Shown one piece after another: positions 1 to 7,547 of a stretch of 64,000 bases of DNA. Within the stretch, counting starts at the first letter, position 1. Each line of letters opens with the position of its first letter. Source of the stretch: RHKX01 sp963823275 (GTDB lineage Bacteria > Actinomycetota > Thermoleophilia > Solirubrobacterales > 70-9); the NCBI GenBank assembly GCA_963823275.1, contig CAWGKW010000002.1:744001-808000 (forward strand), read 5' to 3'. The translations under genes and the position numbers were made by a program. The notes below the pieces were generated by a model. It saw nothing but the letters and a program-made list of their open reading frames with translations, ran no database searches and was not told the DNA's origin.

Positions 1-16
1 TGTCCGAAACGCTGGG

Positions 17-508
17 TCATGGCGCCGCCGTCTGGTTGGCCCCGGCGGGGCCCCCGAGCAGCCCCGCCTCGGCGAGAGGGTCCAGGGCAGCCACCAGCAG
101 CTCGCGTTGACCGGGATCCAGGGTCTCGAGGAAGCCTTCGATCTGAGCCCGGCGCAGCGCGACGAGGTCATCGGCCAACTCGCGGCCCGACGCCGTCACG
201 GTGACCAGCTTGACCCGCCGGTCGTCGGGCGACTCGCGGCGTTCGACGAAGCCCTTCTGAACGAGGCCGTCCAGCGCCCTGCTGATTGCGGCGGCGGAGA
301 TCCCGAGTCGCTCGGCCAGCCGGCCGCCGGGCAGGGCGTCGGTGCCGGCGCACGCGAGCGTGACGATCGCCCGGACCTGGCTGACCGTGAGATCGTGGCG
401 CTCCAGTACCTCGAAGCGGTCGGCATCCGGGGTCAGCATCACGCTCCGCATGAGCGCCAGGATGAGGTCGGATGCGGCGACGTCGCGGGACGGTGAGGTT
501 GTTTGCAC
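17..508 (-). CDS. MarR-family transcriptional regulator
   Basis: Predicted winged-helix repressor of the MarR family, cytoplasmic; target and ligand unknown. From the GTG at 508 the product is 163 residues. The DNA-binding part is at about residues 60-105, with a typical recognition helix (ISAAAISRALDGL) and the wing signature DDRR, followed by a C-terminal dimerisation helix. The frame is also open to an ATG at 568, but the extra 20 residues look nothing like the family, so the GTG start is preferred. An imperfect palindrome overlaps that start, which suggests autoregulation. It is divergent from the small gene at 600. The family call is firm; start and function are not. Confidence 0.85.
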   Translation of the reverse strand: MQTTSPSRDVAASDLILALMRSVMLTPDADRFEVLERHDLTVSQVRAIVTLACAGTDALPGGRLAERLGISAAAISRALDGLVQKGFVERRESPDDRRVKLVTVTASGRELADDLVALRRAQIEGFLETLDPGQRELLVAALDPLAEAGLLGGPAGANQTAAP

Positions 509-516
509 GTACGCAA
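503..516. promoter_or_regulatory. Possible MarR operator overlapping the regulator start
   Basis: TTGCACGTACGCAA: outer TTGC/GCAA arms are inverted, with an imperfect centre. It overlaps the GTG at 508, as expected for an autoregulated MarR gene. Inferred from symmetry and position only. Confidence 0.35.
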
Positions 517-585
517 CTATTGCAGCCGTGCACGGGGCGGAGTGTGAGCCCGCGCACGGTCGCCGCATTCATCCGGCTACCCGAC

Positions 586-591
586 TAACTT
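586..591 (+). promoter_or_regulatory. -10-like element, leaderless promoter
   Basis: TAACTT ends 8 nt before the ATG at 600, matching the TANNNT-to-start spacing seen at many genes here. Confidence 0.4.
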
Positions 592-599
592 GCCGGGCG

Positions 600-869
600 A
601 TGGCAACCCGAAGCGAACTCGACGAACTGAGCAGCGAGGAGCTGCACGACCGTGCGCTCAAGCACGCTCGCAGGCACCTCGACCTGAAGTTCTTCTGGCG
701 GCTGCTCGAAACCCTCCCGGCCGCCGAGGTGGCGGCCGGCGACACGGTTGAGGCCGAGCGTGACGTGACCTGGGCCTTCGGTCACGTCAACGACCTGACC
801 GATTCGGGCAAGGGTGAGACGGCCGAGATGCTGCGGCCGCTGTACATCGACTACCTGGCCGACGACTGA
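600..869 (+). CDS. Conserved hypothetical protein, 89 aa
   Basis: Small soluble, charged, mostly helical protein of 89 residues, with no signal peptide or membrane segment. The middle contains HLDLKFFWRLLETLP followed by an acidic helix and a C-terminal YIDYLADD. I do not recognise a named family. The ATG start is supported by a -10-like hexamer 8 nt upstream and by third-position GC like that of its neighbours. It stands alone between the divergent MarR gene and the coiled-coil protein gene, so context gives no function. Confidence 0.6.
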   Translation: MATRSELDELSSEELHDRALKHARRHLDLKFFWRLLETLPAAEVAAGDTVEAERDVTWAFGHVNDLTDSGKGETAEMLRPLYIDYLADD

Positions 870-936
870 CCGCTGAGGCCGTCGCCGCTCCTGGGCGCGG
901 CGTTGCGGTCGTCAGAAAAGCATCCGGGGCCGCGAC

Positions 937-942
937 TACCTT
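937..942 (+). promoter_or_regulatory. -10-like element, leaderless promoter
   Basis: TACCTT lies 10 nt before the ATG at 953. It overlaps the alternative TTG at 941, which argues against that upstream start. Confidence 0.35.
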
Positions 943-952
943 GGGGAATCCG

Positions 953-2275
953 ATGGAGGCCTCACCAAGACACCCCTTCGAATCGTCCGACCAGCTGCCG
1001 CTGAGCGACGGGCCCACGTCCGTTCGAGCGCTGGGCGACCGAATCGTGATCAAGGACCTGACGATCGCCGACGAAGGTGCTGCGAGGGTAGTGCGCGAGC
1101 GAACCGAGGCCGGGGCCGCGGCGGCGGAGACGGTCATCAAGGCGATCGAGATCGGCGCCCGCGTGATCGATTCCGAGGGCACCGCGGCCAACGTCGACTA
1201 CGTGCAGAGGGTCTTCGAGGAACGGGTCGGCAAGCTCGGCGAGGATCTGAGCGGCACCCTCGAGCAGGGCAGCGCCGAGATCGCCGAGCACATCGCGGAG
1301 AAGTTCGATGTGGATCGCTCGGACTCAGTCCAGGGCGAGATCAAGGAGATGCTCGTCACCGCGATCCAACACCAGCAGCGGGAGATCCACAAGATGCTCA
1401 CCGCCGAGGACGCGAGCAACCCGCTCGTCGCCGCCCAGATGCGCTCCACCAAGGCGATGATCGATGCCGAGGAACGCCATCGCAAGCAGCTCGCGGAGCT
1501 CCGCGAGAGCAACACCAAGGAGAGCCGGGCCCTGCACGCGCAGGTGCGCGAGCTGACCGAGCGCTTCAGCGTTCACCTGGAGCGCAGCGACGGCGATCAG
1601 CGGGTCGCCGAGGCCGAGGATGCGGGCACCCGCAAGGGGTTCACCTTCGAGGAGCGCGTCCACGAGGCGATCGAGCGGATCGCGGCGACCCGCGGCGATT
1701 CCGCCGCCCACACCGGTGCCGAGGGCGCCGAGGGAGGCGGCAAGAAGGGCGACGTGCTGGTCGAGCTCGGGGCCGCCGACGGCCCGTCGAACGGCAGAAT
1801 CGTCTTCGAGGTCAAGGACCGGAGGCTCTCCAAGAACGCCGCCTGGTCGGAGCTGAACGATGCGATGGCGGCCCGCGCCGCTGCCTTCGGCGTCCTCGTC
1901 GTGGCTGGGGAGGACCAGGTCCCATCAGGCCGCGAGCCCCTCCACGAGTACGAGGGCAACAAGCTGATCGTCGCGGTTGATCGCGACGATCCCGAGTCGC
2001 TTGGCCTCGCCGTGGCCTACCGCCTCGCGGCGGCGCGAGTCTCGATGGCGCGCGACCGGGACCTGACGGTGGACGCGGCCGAGGTCCGTGCCGTGGCCGA
2101 GGAGGCCGTCTCGTGCCTCAAGCAGGCGCAGGCGATCCGAACCGCACTGACCGGCATCAAGACCTCATCGGACAAGGCGCGGGGCGGTCTCGACGAGATG
2201 GTCGAGGCGGTCAGCGCCAAGCTCGACAGGATCGATGCCCTTGTGGCCGAGTCGACCAACCACGCTGAAGACTAG
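953..2275 (+). CDS. Coiled-coil protein with C-terminal PD-(D/E)XK-like nuclease fold
   Basis: A 440-residue cytoplasmic protein of unknown role. Residues about 40-210 are strongly helical and charged, with heptad-like spacing, consistent with a long coiled coil. Residues about 225-350 look like a restriction-endonuclease fold: a helix FEERVHEAIERIAA, then a strand carrying KKGDVLVEL, then the strand RIVFEVKDRR. The Asp and the E-V-K match the D...ExK catalytic pattern of PD-(D/E)XK enzymes. The C-terminus (about 350-440) is again helical. The layout resembles DUF2130-type coiled-coil/nuclease-fold proteins, but I cannot assign it to that family. The ATG at 953 is preferred over TTG 941 because a -10-like hexamer covers the latter. 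No obvious partner gene is adjacent. Confidence 0.7.
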   Translation: MEASPRHPFESSDQLPLSDGPTSVRALGDRIVIKDLTIADEGAARVVRERTEAGAAAAETVIKAIEIGARVIDSEGTAANVDYVQRVFEERVGKLGEDLSGTLEQGSAEIAEHIAEKFDVDRSDSVQGEIKEMLVTAIQHQQREIHKMLTAEDASNPLVAAQMRSTKAMIDAEERHRKQLAELRESNTKESRALHAQVRELTERFSVHLERSDGDQRVAEAEDAGTRKGFTFEERVHEAIERIAATRGDSAAHTGAEGAEGGGKKGDVLVELGAADGPSNGRIVFEVKDRRLSKNAAWSELNDAMAARAAAFGVLVVAGEDQVPSGREPLHEYEGNKLIVAVDRDDPESLGLAVAYRLAAARVSMARDRDLTVDAAEVRAVAEEAVSCLKQAQAIRTALTGIKTSSDKARGGLDEMVEAVSAKLDRIDALVAESTNHAED

Positions 2276-2340
2276 GCTCGAACCGGGATCTCGGCCGTCC
2301 CGTCAGTTGGTCGCGGCCGGCGAAGCCCGCCAAATGCCGC

Positions 2341-2739
2341 TCAGGGGAGCAGCAGCTCGTTCTTCGCGCTCTCGCGAACCGGGCCGACGGCGATCAGCCC
2401 CGATCTGATCGTCGGCACGCTCGTCTCGACGAGGTATTCGCCGGTCTCGAGCTGGAACTGCAGGCTCCCCGTCTCGCCGGCGGCGATTTCGGGCGTCCTC
2501 GCCGAGTTCGGGCCATCGAATCTGAGCTCGACGGCACCCTCGGACTGGTTGGAGATCGTGACCGTCGCCAGTCCCGCGCCCACGTCGTCGGGGACGACGA
2601 CGACGTTACGGTCGTCGACCTTCGCGCTCAGCTCGATCGGCGCTGGTGGGCGTGGCTCGTTCGGGAAATCCTCGGCGCCGCATCCAGCCGCGGCAACCGC
2701 GGCGACCACGAGCACTGCTGCGGCGCTTCTCCCTCTCAT
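2341..2739 (-). CDS. Putative lipoprotein with cupredoxin-like beta domain
   Basis: A 132-residue exported lipoprotein. The N-terminus has two arginines, a hydrophobic Ala/Val core and the lipobox VAAAGCG, so Cys20 or thereabouts should be lipidated after signal peptidase II cleavage. The mature part is beta-rich (FDGPNSARTPEIAAGETGSLQF, then GEYLVETS), a pattern typical of cupredoxin-like or Ig-like domains, but no copper-binding Cys/His set is visible. A -10-like TAGATT lies 9 nt upstream. It is a single gene converging on the coiled-coil protein gene. Function unknown. Confidence 0.7.
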   Translation of the reverse strand: MRGRSAAAVLVVAAVAAAGCGAEDFPNEPRPPAPIELSAKVDDRNVVVVPDDVGAGLATVTISNQSEGAVELRFDGPNSARTPEIAAGETGSLQFQLETGEYLVETSVPTIRSGLIAVGPVRESAKNELLLP

Positions 2740-2748
2740 CCGCGCATG

Positions 2749-2754
2749 AATCTA
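2749..2754 (-). promoter_or_regulatory. -10-like element, leaderless promoter
   Basis: On the minus strand TAGATT ends 9 nt before the ATG at 2739. Confidence 0.35.
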
Positions 2755-2788
2755 CCCGAAGCGACGGCGCGAGTCGCTCGGCGCACGT

Positions 2789-3721
2789 TCAGCCGCCGAT
2801 CGCCTCGACGGTCGCGGTTGTCTCATCGCCGATCAGGACCTCGTTGCCGGGCTCGGCTTCGCGGCGGAGGATCGCGAGGGCCAGCGGCCCCTGAGCGGGC
2901 GAGACAACCGCGGTTCCCACGGTCCCCAGCTCCCGTCCCCCGGCGCTGACGCTGTCGCCGGCGCTGACCGGTTCGGAGGGCTTGAGCAGGCGAAGGTGCC
3001 GGTTCGGCTTACCCTTGTAGTGAAGTCGAGCGACCGTCTCCTGGCCGATGTAGCAACCCTTCGTGAAGCTCACCGCCCGCTCGTTGATCCCCGCCTCCTG
3101 GGGCATCGTCTGCGGGCTGATCTCACGACCGACCCGGGGCCTGCCGCCCTCGACGCGAACGATCTCGGCCGCGCCGTCGCCGACGGCCTCCGCCCCTTCG
3201 GAGATCAGCCAGTCCCGAACGGTGTCGAGCGCCGACGCCGGGACGATCAGGTCGGCGCCCAGGTCGGTCGTTATCGCCCTGCACTTGGCGCCGGCCACGA
3301 ACAGGTCGCGGTTGGAGTTCTCGGCCCCGAGCGGCCCTCCCCCCAACAGCCTCGGAGTCAGCGGCCCGATCAGCGAGAGCAGGCGTTCGTCCTCGGCACC
3401 CGGCGCGACTTCCGCGTCGCGGCCGATCTTGTACATGCCGAGGTGCTGGAGGATCAGATCTCCCGATTGGGGCTCGGTGTCGATCAGGAACTCGTCAGGG
3501 CCGGCACAGAGCACCCGCATGTCCGCCCTGATCTTGCCCTTGCGGTCGAGCAGCGCCGAGTAGCAACCCCCGCCGGGGGCCAGGGCCTCGATGTCGTTGG
3601 TCAACTGGCCTTGCAGGAACTCCGCCGACTCGCTGCCCGTGACCACGATCCGACGCCGGTCGGAGCGATCGAGCAGTCCGGCGCCTTCGCGCAGGGCTCG
3701 GTACTGGGCGTCGATCTCCAT
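2789..3721 (-). CDS. ygfZ: Folate-binding protein YgfZ (GcvT-like)
   Basis: A 310-residue tetrahydrofolate-binding protein related to the T protein of glycine cleavage. In other bacteria YgfZ supports assembly or repair of iron-sulfur enzymes. The family signature K-G-C-Y-I-G-Q-E is present near residue 215 with its conserved Cys, and the N-terminal half carries FLQGQLTNDIEAL and YSALLDRKGKIRADM, both typical. The open frame runs far upstream, but homology starts at MEIDAQYRALREGAG and a TACAAT hexamer lies 8 nt before the ATG at 3721, so that start was chosen. It is divergent from mntR, with the two promoters about 35 bp apart. Confidence 0.92.
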   Translation of the reverse strand: MEIDAQYRALREGAGLLDRSDRRRIVVTGSESAEFLQGQLTNDIEALAPGGGCYSALLDRKGKIRADMRVLCAGPDEFLIDTEPQSGDLILQHLGMYKIGRDAEVAPGAEDERLLSLIGPLTPRLLGGGPLGAENSNRDLFVAGAKCRAITTDLGADLIVPASALDTVRDWLISEGAEAVGDGAAEIVRVEGGRPRVGREISPQTMPQEAGINERAVSFTKGCYIGQETVARLHYKGKPNRHLRLLKPSEPVSAGDSVSAGGRELGTVGTAVVSPAQGPLALAILRREAEPGNEVLIGDETTATVEAIGG

Positions 3722-3729
3722 CGCGAGCG

Positions 3730-3735
3730 ATTGTA
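3730..3735 (-). promoter_or_regulatory. -10-like element for ygfZ
   Basis: Minus-strand TACAAT ends 8 nt before the ygfZ ATG. It is close to the canonical TATAAT. Confidence 0.45.
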
Positions 3736-3767
3736 GGAGGGGGCGGAGGTATGACACCTCCCAATTT

Positions 3768-3789
3768 ATATTTTGATGTGCCAAAATAT
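3768..3789. promoter_or_regulatory. Perfect palindromic operator upstream of mntR
   Basis: ATATTTTG and CAAAATAT form perfect 8-bp inverted arms around a 6-bp spacer, in a strikingly AT-rich pocket of an otherwise GC-rich region. It sits just upstream of the mntR ribosome-binding site (GGAGAG at 3791-3796) and overlaps the likely -10 region. The position and the metal-sensing regulator next to it suggest an autoregulatory manganese box. The binding protein is inferred. Confidence 0.65.
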
Positions 3790-3799
3790 TGGAGAGTGC

Positions 3800-4555
3800 A
3801 TGCCAGATACATCCATCCGCGAGGGAATCCGAAGGATGCCTGAGTCGCTCGCCGCCCCCGGTAGCCATGGGCGCGATCGCCGCGCGAGCGCCTCCGAGGC
3901 GATCGAGGACTACGCGAAGGCGATCCACGCTCTCGCGGACCGCGAGCCCGGGCCGGTGGGCACGAGCGCGCTGGCCGAGCGCCTGGGCGTCTCTCCGGGG
4001 ACGGTCACCGCGATGGTCAAGCGGATGGCGGAGCTGGGGCTCGTCGACTACGAGCCCTATCGGGGGGCCGAGCTGACGGTTTCGGGCGAGCGCATCGCCC
4101 TCGAGGTGATCCGCCATCACCGTCTGTTGGAGGCCTTCCTCGCCAAGGAGCTGGGCATGCCCTGGGACCAGGTCCACGACGAGGCGGAGGTGCTCGAGCA
4201 CTACATCAGCGAGGACCTCGAGGAGCGCATCGCGGCGGTGTTGGGTGACCCCGAACGCGATCCCCACGGCGACCCGATCCCCGACCGCGATCTGACGATC
4301 GTCGACCCCGAGCCGGGCGGGCCGCTCATCGATCTCGAGGCAGGTGACGGCGGCGTCTTCACCCGGGTCTCCGACGGCCACCCGGAGATGCTGCGGTTCC
4401 TCGATGCTCACGAAATCCGGCCCGGCGCCGATTTGCGGGTACTTCGGCGGGAGCCGTTCGGAGGAGCGATCGTCGTCAGCAGCGGTGCCGGGGAGTGCTC
4501 GATCGGTCCCGATCTGGCCGCTCGGATGCTCGTCGTGGCAGGGGCCGGCGATTGA
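3800..4555 (+). CDS. mntR: DtxR/MntR-family metal-dependent regulator
   Basis: A 251-residue metalloregulator of the DtxR family, here probably a manganese sensor that represses mntH. Residues about 30-95 form the winged helix (TSALAERLGVSPGTVTAMVKR). The dimer/metal domain follows, with RHHRLLEAFL and HDEAEVLEH. A C-terminal FeoA/SH3-like domain is at about 165-250. The position of the iron-sensing Cys102 of IdeR is Glu here (E-A-E versus E-A-C), as in manganese-type MntR. The residue equivalent to Glu11 of Bacillus MntR appears to be Lys, so metal geometry may differ. The ATG at 3800 is chosen because GGAGAG precedes it. mntH follows after 75 nt. Confidence 0.85.
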   Translation: MPDTSIREGIRRMPESLAAPGSHGRDRRASASEAIEDYAKAIHALADREPGPVGTSALAERLGVSPGTVTAMVKRMAELGLVDYEPYRGAELTVSGERIALEVIRHHRLLEAFLAKELGMPWDQVHDEAEVLEHYISEDLEERIAAVLGDPERDPHGDPIPDRDLTIVDPEPGGPLIDLEAGDGGVFTRVSDGHPEMLRFLDAHEIRPGADLRVLRREPFGGAIVVSSGAGECSIGPDLAARMLVVAGAGD

Positions 4556-4630
4556 GCGAACAACTGCAGACGCCGCCGCAGCCGCCGCCCGCACCCGAGC
4601 CGGAGGACGTCTGCCTCGACCATCGACGCG

Positions 4631-5902
4631 GTGATGCCCGGCGAGGCGATGGTCGCCGACGCCGCTCGCCGCTCGCTGGAGGGACATCGTCGCGGGTTCT
4701 CGCGGCTCTGGCCCTTTCTGGGCCCGGCGTTCATCGCCGCGATCGCCTACATCGACCCCGGCAACTTCGCCACGAACATCGCCGCCGGCTCTCAGTTCGG
4801 CTACAGCCTGCTCTGGGTGGTCCTTGCGGCGAACCTGATCGGGATGGTCGTGCAGACGCAGTCGGCGAAGCTCGGCATCGCTACCGGCAAGAACCTCCCC
4901 GAGCTCTGCCGGCAGGAGTTCCCGCGCAAGACTTCGATCGGTCTCTGGATTCAGGCCGAGCTGATCGCGATGGCAACCGACATCGCCGAGGTCATCGGCG
5001 CGGCCCTCGGCCTCAACCTGCTGTTCGGGATCCCGCTGTTCTGGGCGGGGGTGATCGCCGGCGCCGGCTCATTCGCGATCTTGGCGATGCAACGTCGGGG
5101 CGTGCGCAAGTTCGAAGCGGTGATCGTCGGCTTCGTCGGCATCGTGATCGCTTCGTTCGTCTTCGAGGTCACGCAGTCGAACCCCGACCCCAAGGCCATC
5201 GCCGAGGGCCTCTTCATACCCGGCTTCGACGGGACCGAGAGCGTGTTGCTGGCGGTCGGCATCCTCGGCGCAACCGTGATGCCTCACGTCGTCTACCTGC
5301 ACTCGGCGCTGACCCAGAGCCGGGTCGTCGGCCGCAACGACGCCGAGCGCAAGAAGATCCTCAACTTCGAGAAGGTCGACGTGATCATCGCGATGACCAT
5401 CGCCGGGATGGTCAACATGTCGATGGTGATCGTGGCCGCGGGTCTCTTCAACGCGGGCGGCCTGCTCGGGATCGACTCCATCGAGGGTGCCTACGCGGGC
5501 CTCCAGCAGACCGTCTCCGACAACGCCGCCACGATCTTCGGCGTTGCGCTGCTGGCGTCCGGGCTCGCCTCGACCTCGATCGGGACGATGGCTGGGCAGG
5601 TGGTCATGCAGGGCTTCATCGAGCGGCGAATCCCGCTCACGCTGCGCCGTGGAATCACGCTCGCCCCGGCGCTGGTGATCCTCGCGATCGGAGTCGATCC
5701 GACGCGCGCGCTGGTCGTCAGCCAGGTGGTCCTCTCCTTCGGTATCCCGTTCGCCCTGATCCCGCTGCTGATCATCGCTCGGCGGAAGCGCGTGATGGGC
5801 GCGTTGGTGAACCCGAACTGGTTGACCGCGTTCGCCTCGGTGCTCGCGGCGATGATCATCAGCCTGAACCTCTTCCTCCTGCAGCAGCTCTTCTTCGGCT
5901 AG
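4631..5902 (+). CDS. mntH: NRAMP-family divalent metal (manganese) transporter
   Basis: A 423-residue proton-coupled metal importer with about 11 membrane helices. The two metal-site signatures are intact: DPGN in helix 1 and MPH in helix 6 (ILGATVMPHVVYLHS). The N-terminal tail is about 30 residues. The start is GTG 4631 or ATG 4634; both are in frame and differ by one residue. It lies downstream of the MntR-like regulator on the same strand, so the pair is probably one manganese-responsive unit controlled by the palindrome at 3768. Substrate specificity is inferred from family and neighbour. Confidence 0.92.
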   Translation: MMPGEAMVADAARRSLEGHRRGFSRLWPFLGPAFIAAIAYIDPGNFATNIAAGSQFGYSLLWVVLAANLIGMVVQTQSAKLGIATGKNLPELCRQEFPRKTSIGLWIQAELIAMATDIAEVIGAALGLNLLFGIPLFWAGVIAGAGSFAILAMQRRGVRKFEAVIVGFVGIVIASFVFEVTQSNPDPKAIAEGLFIPGFDGTESVLLAVGILGATVMPHVVYLHSALTQSRVVGRNDAERKKILNFEKVDVIIAMTIAGMVNMSMVIVAAGLFNAGGLLGIDSIEGAYAGLQQTVSDNAATIFGVALLASGLASTSIGTMAGQVVMQGFIERRIPLTLRRGITLAPALVILAIGVDPTRALVVSQVVLSFGIPFALIPLLIIARRKRVMGALVNPNWLTAFASVLAAMIISLNLFLLQQLFFG

Positions 5903-5918
5903 CGGGAGACGAAGAAAG

Positions 5919-5924
5919 TAGGCT
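5919..5924 (+). promoter_or_regulatory. -10-like element, leaderless promoter
   Basis: TAGGCT ends 8 nt before the GTG at 5933. Confidence 0.35.
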
Positions 5925-5932
5925 TCCCGTGC

Positions 5933-6295
5933 GTGGCACTATCGGAGTCGTTTCAGGAGATCGTCGATGCCCTCCCGCGGGATTGGACCGACATGCAGCT
6001 GGATCTGCGGATCAGCGACGAGACGCGCTACGTCGACGCGTCGATCCCGATGACCCAGATCAACGCGCAGCCCTACTCGCAGGCCGACTGGCATTGGCGG
6101 ATCAACGTCGCGCACGGGTTCGGACACGGCGCCTCTCCTGAGACCGTCGCCTGGGTCCTGCAGATGCTGGATCGCCAGGGAATCGCTGGAGAGCTCATGG
6201 TTCGGGACCTGAACGAGGGTCGCGCCGAGGTCGTCCAGATGTGGGGCCGGCCCGAGAGCGTCCGCGCCGAGTATCGCCGTCGGCGTTCGATCTAG
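5933..6295 (+). CDS. Hypothetical protein, 120 aa
   Basis: A 120-residue soluble protein of unknown function. It contains conserved-looking aromatic stretches (QADWHWRINVAHGFGHG) and ends in a basic RRRRSI tail. There is no signal peptide, membrane helix or metal-binding cluster. The GTG start is supported by a -10-like TAGGCT 8 nt upstream. The next gene begins 10 nt after its stop, so the two may form an operon. No known domain recognised. Confidence 0.55.
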   Translation: MALSESFQEIVDALPRDWTDMQLDLRISDETRYVDASIPMTQINAQPYSQADWHWRINVAHGFGHGASPETVAWVLQMLDRQGIAGELMVRDLNEGRAEVVQMWGRPESVRAEYRRRRSI

Positions 6296-6304
6296 CCGGT
6301 CGAC

Positions 6305-6622
6305 GTGGCCCGGGTTCTCGCGTTGGTCGCCGATCTGATGCTCGCGAGCCGGGTGGAGGGCTCGCTGACCGCGGCCGGTCACGAGGTGACGGTGAGAGGC
6401 GAGCCCGGTGCCGACGCCTCCGGGTTCGATCTGATCGTCTCCGACCTCGATCTGGTCGACGTCGAAGGCGTCGCGGCGATCGGCCCGCCGACCATCGGCT
6501 TCTACTCCCACGTCGATGTCGAGACCCGGCGGCGCGCCGAGGCTGCGGGCTTCGTTCTCGTCGTTCCGCGTTCTCGGATGGCCCGCGATCTGCCTGATCT
6601 GGTCGCCGGCCTGCTCGACTGA
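6305..6622 (+). CDS. Receiver-like (pseudo-CheY) domain protein
   Basis: A 105-residue single-domain protein with the alternating strand/helix pattern of a response-regulator receiver (ARVLALVADLMLASRVEGSL, then GFDLIVSDLDLVD, then TIGFYSHVD). The aspartate of the SDLD strand could be the phospho-acceptor position, but the N-terminal acidic pair expected after the first strand is missing (VADLM has one Asp). It may therefore be a pseudo-receiver. There is no output domain and no adjacent histidine kinase. GTG start, 10 nt after the previous gene. Confidence 0.5.
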   Translation: MARVLALVADLMLASRVEGSLTAAGHEVTVRGEPGADASGFDLIVSDLDLVDVEGVAAIGPPTIGFYSHVDVETRRRAEAAGFVLVVPRSRMARDLPDLVAGLLD

Positions 6623-6658
6623 TCGGTCGCCGACCGGCGCGGCCGGGGTACGGCGTAC

Positions 6659-6664
6659 TAGACT
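6659..6664 (+). promoter_or_regulatory. -10 element of the aquaporin gene
   Basis: TAGACT, the consensus form seen repeatedly in this window. Unlike most, it leads to a transcript with a real 5' leader (about 48 nt) carrying the Shine-Dalgarno AGGAGG at 6705-6710. Confidence 0.5.
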
Positions 6665-6718
6665 GGCGCCGCCCACTTGCGCCCGCGGCGCGAGAATGCC
6701 CTACAGGAGGTTTTGAGA

Positions 6719-7471
6719 GTGCAGGATCGAGGACTGGCCGCATACATCGCTGAGTTGATCGGAACTTTCTTCCTGGTCTTCGTGATCGGGATGGTTGTCA
6801 GCCTTTACGTCGCCGCCGGTGGTTCGGCACAGTTCGGCTCCGACTTCGCCGTCGTGGGCCTCACCCAGGGTTTCGTTCTGTTCGTGCTGATCATGTTGTT
6901 CGGGGCCGTCAGCGGTGGACATTTCAACCCGGCGGTGACGACGGCGGCGGCCTTCCTCAAGAGGATCGACCCGATCGACGCGGTCGTCTACATCCTCGCT
7001 CAGCTTTCCGGTGCCGTCCTGGGCGCGCTGGCCGTCAAGGGACTCCTGCTCGACGAGGGTCGCGCCGTCAACTGGGGTGCGGTCGATGTCAGCCCGCTGC
7101 TCGGCAGCGACTTCGCTGGCATGGTCTGCGAGGGCATCGGCGCGTTTCTGATCGTGCTGGGTGTGGTGGCCGTGGCGATGAACAAGCGGGCTCGTACGGA
7201 GTGGGGTCCCCTCACGATCGGTCTGACGTTCGCCTTCCTGGTGATGATCTTCGGCCCCCTCACCGGTGCCTCATTCAACCCCGCCCGTTGGTTCGGGCCG
7301 GCGCTCGTGAGCAACGACTGGGGCGGCGTCTGGCCCTACATCGTCGGCCCGCTTCTCGGCGGCCTGCTCGCCGCGATCCTCTACAAGTACGTGATCGCCG
7401 CGGGCGAATCCGATGATGAGCCCGAGAAGGCCAAGGGGTCTGCGAGCGGCTCCGAAAGAGCCGCGAAGTAG
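6719..7471 (+). CDS. MIP-family aquaporin / glycerol channel
   Basis: A 250-residue six-helix channel of the major intrinsic protein family. Both half-helix NPA motifs are intact: GGHFNPAVT and ASFNPARWFGPAL. The residue after the second NPA is Arg, as in water-selective channels. Selectivity between water and glycerol cannot be settled from this alone. The GTG at 6719 is chosen because a strong AGGAGG lies 8 nt upstream; the open frame reaches back to 6677. The C-terminus is a charged tail (DDEPEKAKGS). A GC-rich stem-loop follows the gene. Confidence 0.9.
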   Translation: MQDRGLAAYIAELIGTFFLVFVIGMVVSLYVAAGGSAQFGSDFAVVGLTQGFVLFVLIMLFGAVSGGHFNPAVTTAAAFLKRIDPIDAVVYILAQLSGAVLGALAVKGLLLDEGRAVNWGAVDVSPLLGSDFAGMVCEGIGAFLIVLGVVAVAMNKRARTEWGPLTIGLTFAFLVMIFGPLTGASFNPARWFGPALVSNDWGGVWPYIVGPLLGGLLAAILYKYVIAAGESDDEPEKAKGSASGSERAAK

Positions 7472-7497
7472 CCACTCGAGCCGATGAACTGACCTGC

Positions 7498-7528
7498 CGG
7501 GGCGCCCCGCATCTTGCCCGGCGCCCCG
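7498..7528 (+). terminator. GC-rich stem-loop after the aquaporin gene
   Basis: Perfect 9-bp stem CGGGGCGCC / GGCGCCCCG around a 13-nt loop, 26 nt after the stop codon. There is no long T tract, as is common in GC-rich actinobacteria. Confidence 0.5.
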
Positions 7529-7534
7529 CTTCGT

Positions 7535-7540
7535 TAGCGT
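7535..7540 (+). promoter_or_regulatory. -10-like element of fbiC
   Basis: TAGCGT ends 7 nt before the ATG at 7548. It supports that start over the GTG at 7539. Confidence 0.35.
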
Positions 7541-7547
7541 GAACCCG

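Noticed and set aside
4495..6141. 548-codon plus-strand frame overlapping mntH
   Set aside because: Low-complexity Arg/Gly translation; mntH in the other frame carries all transporter motifs.
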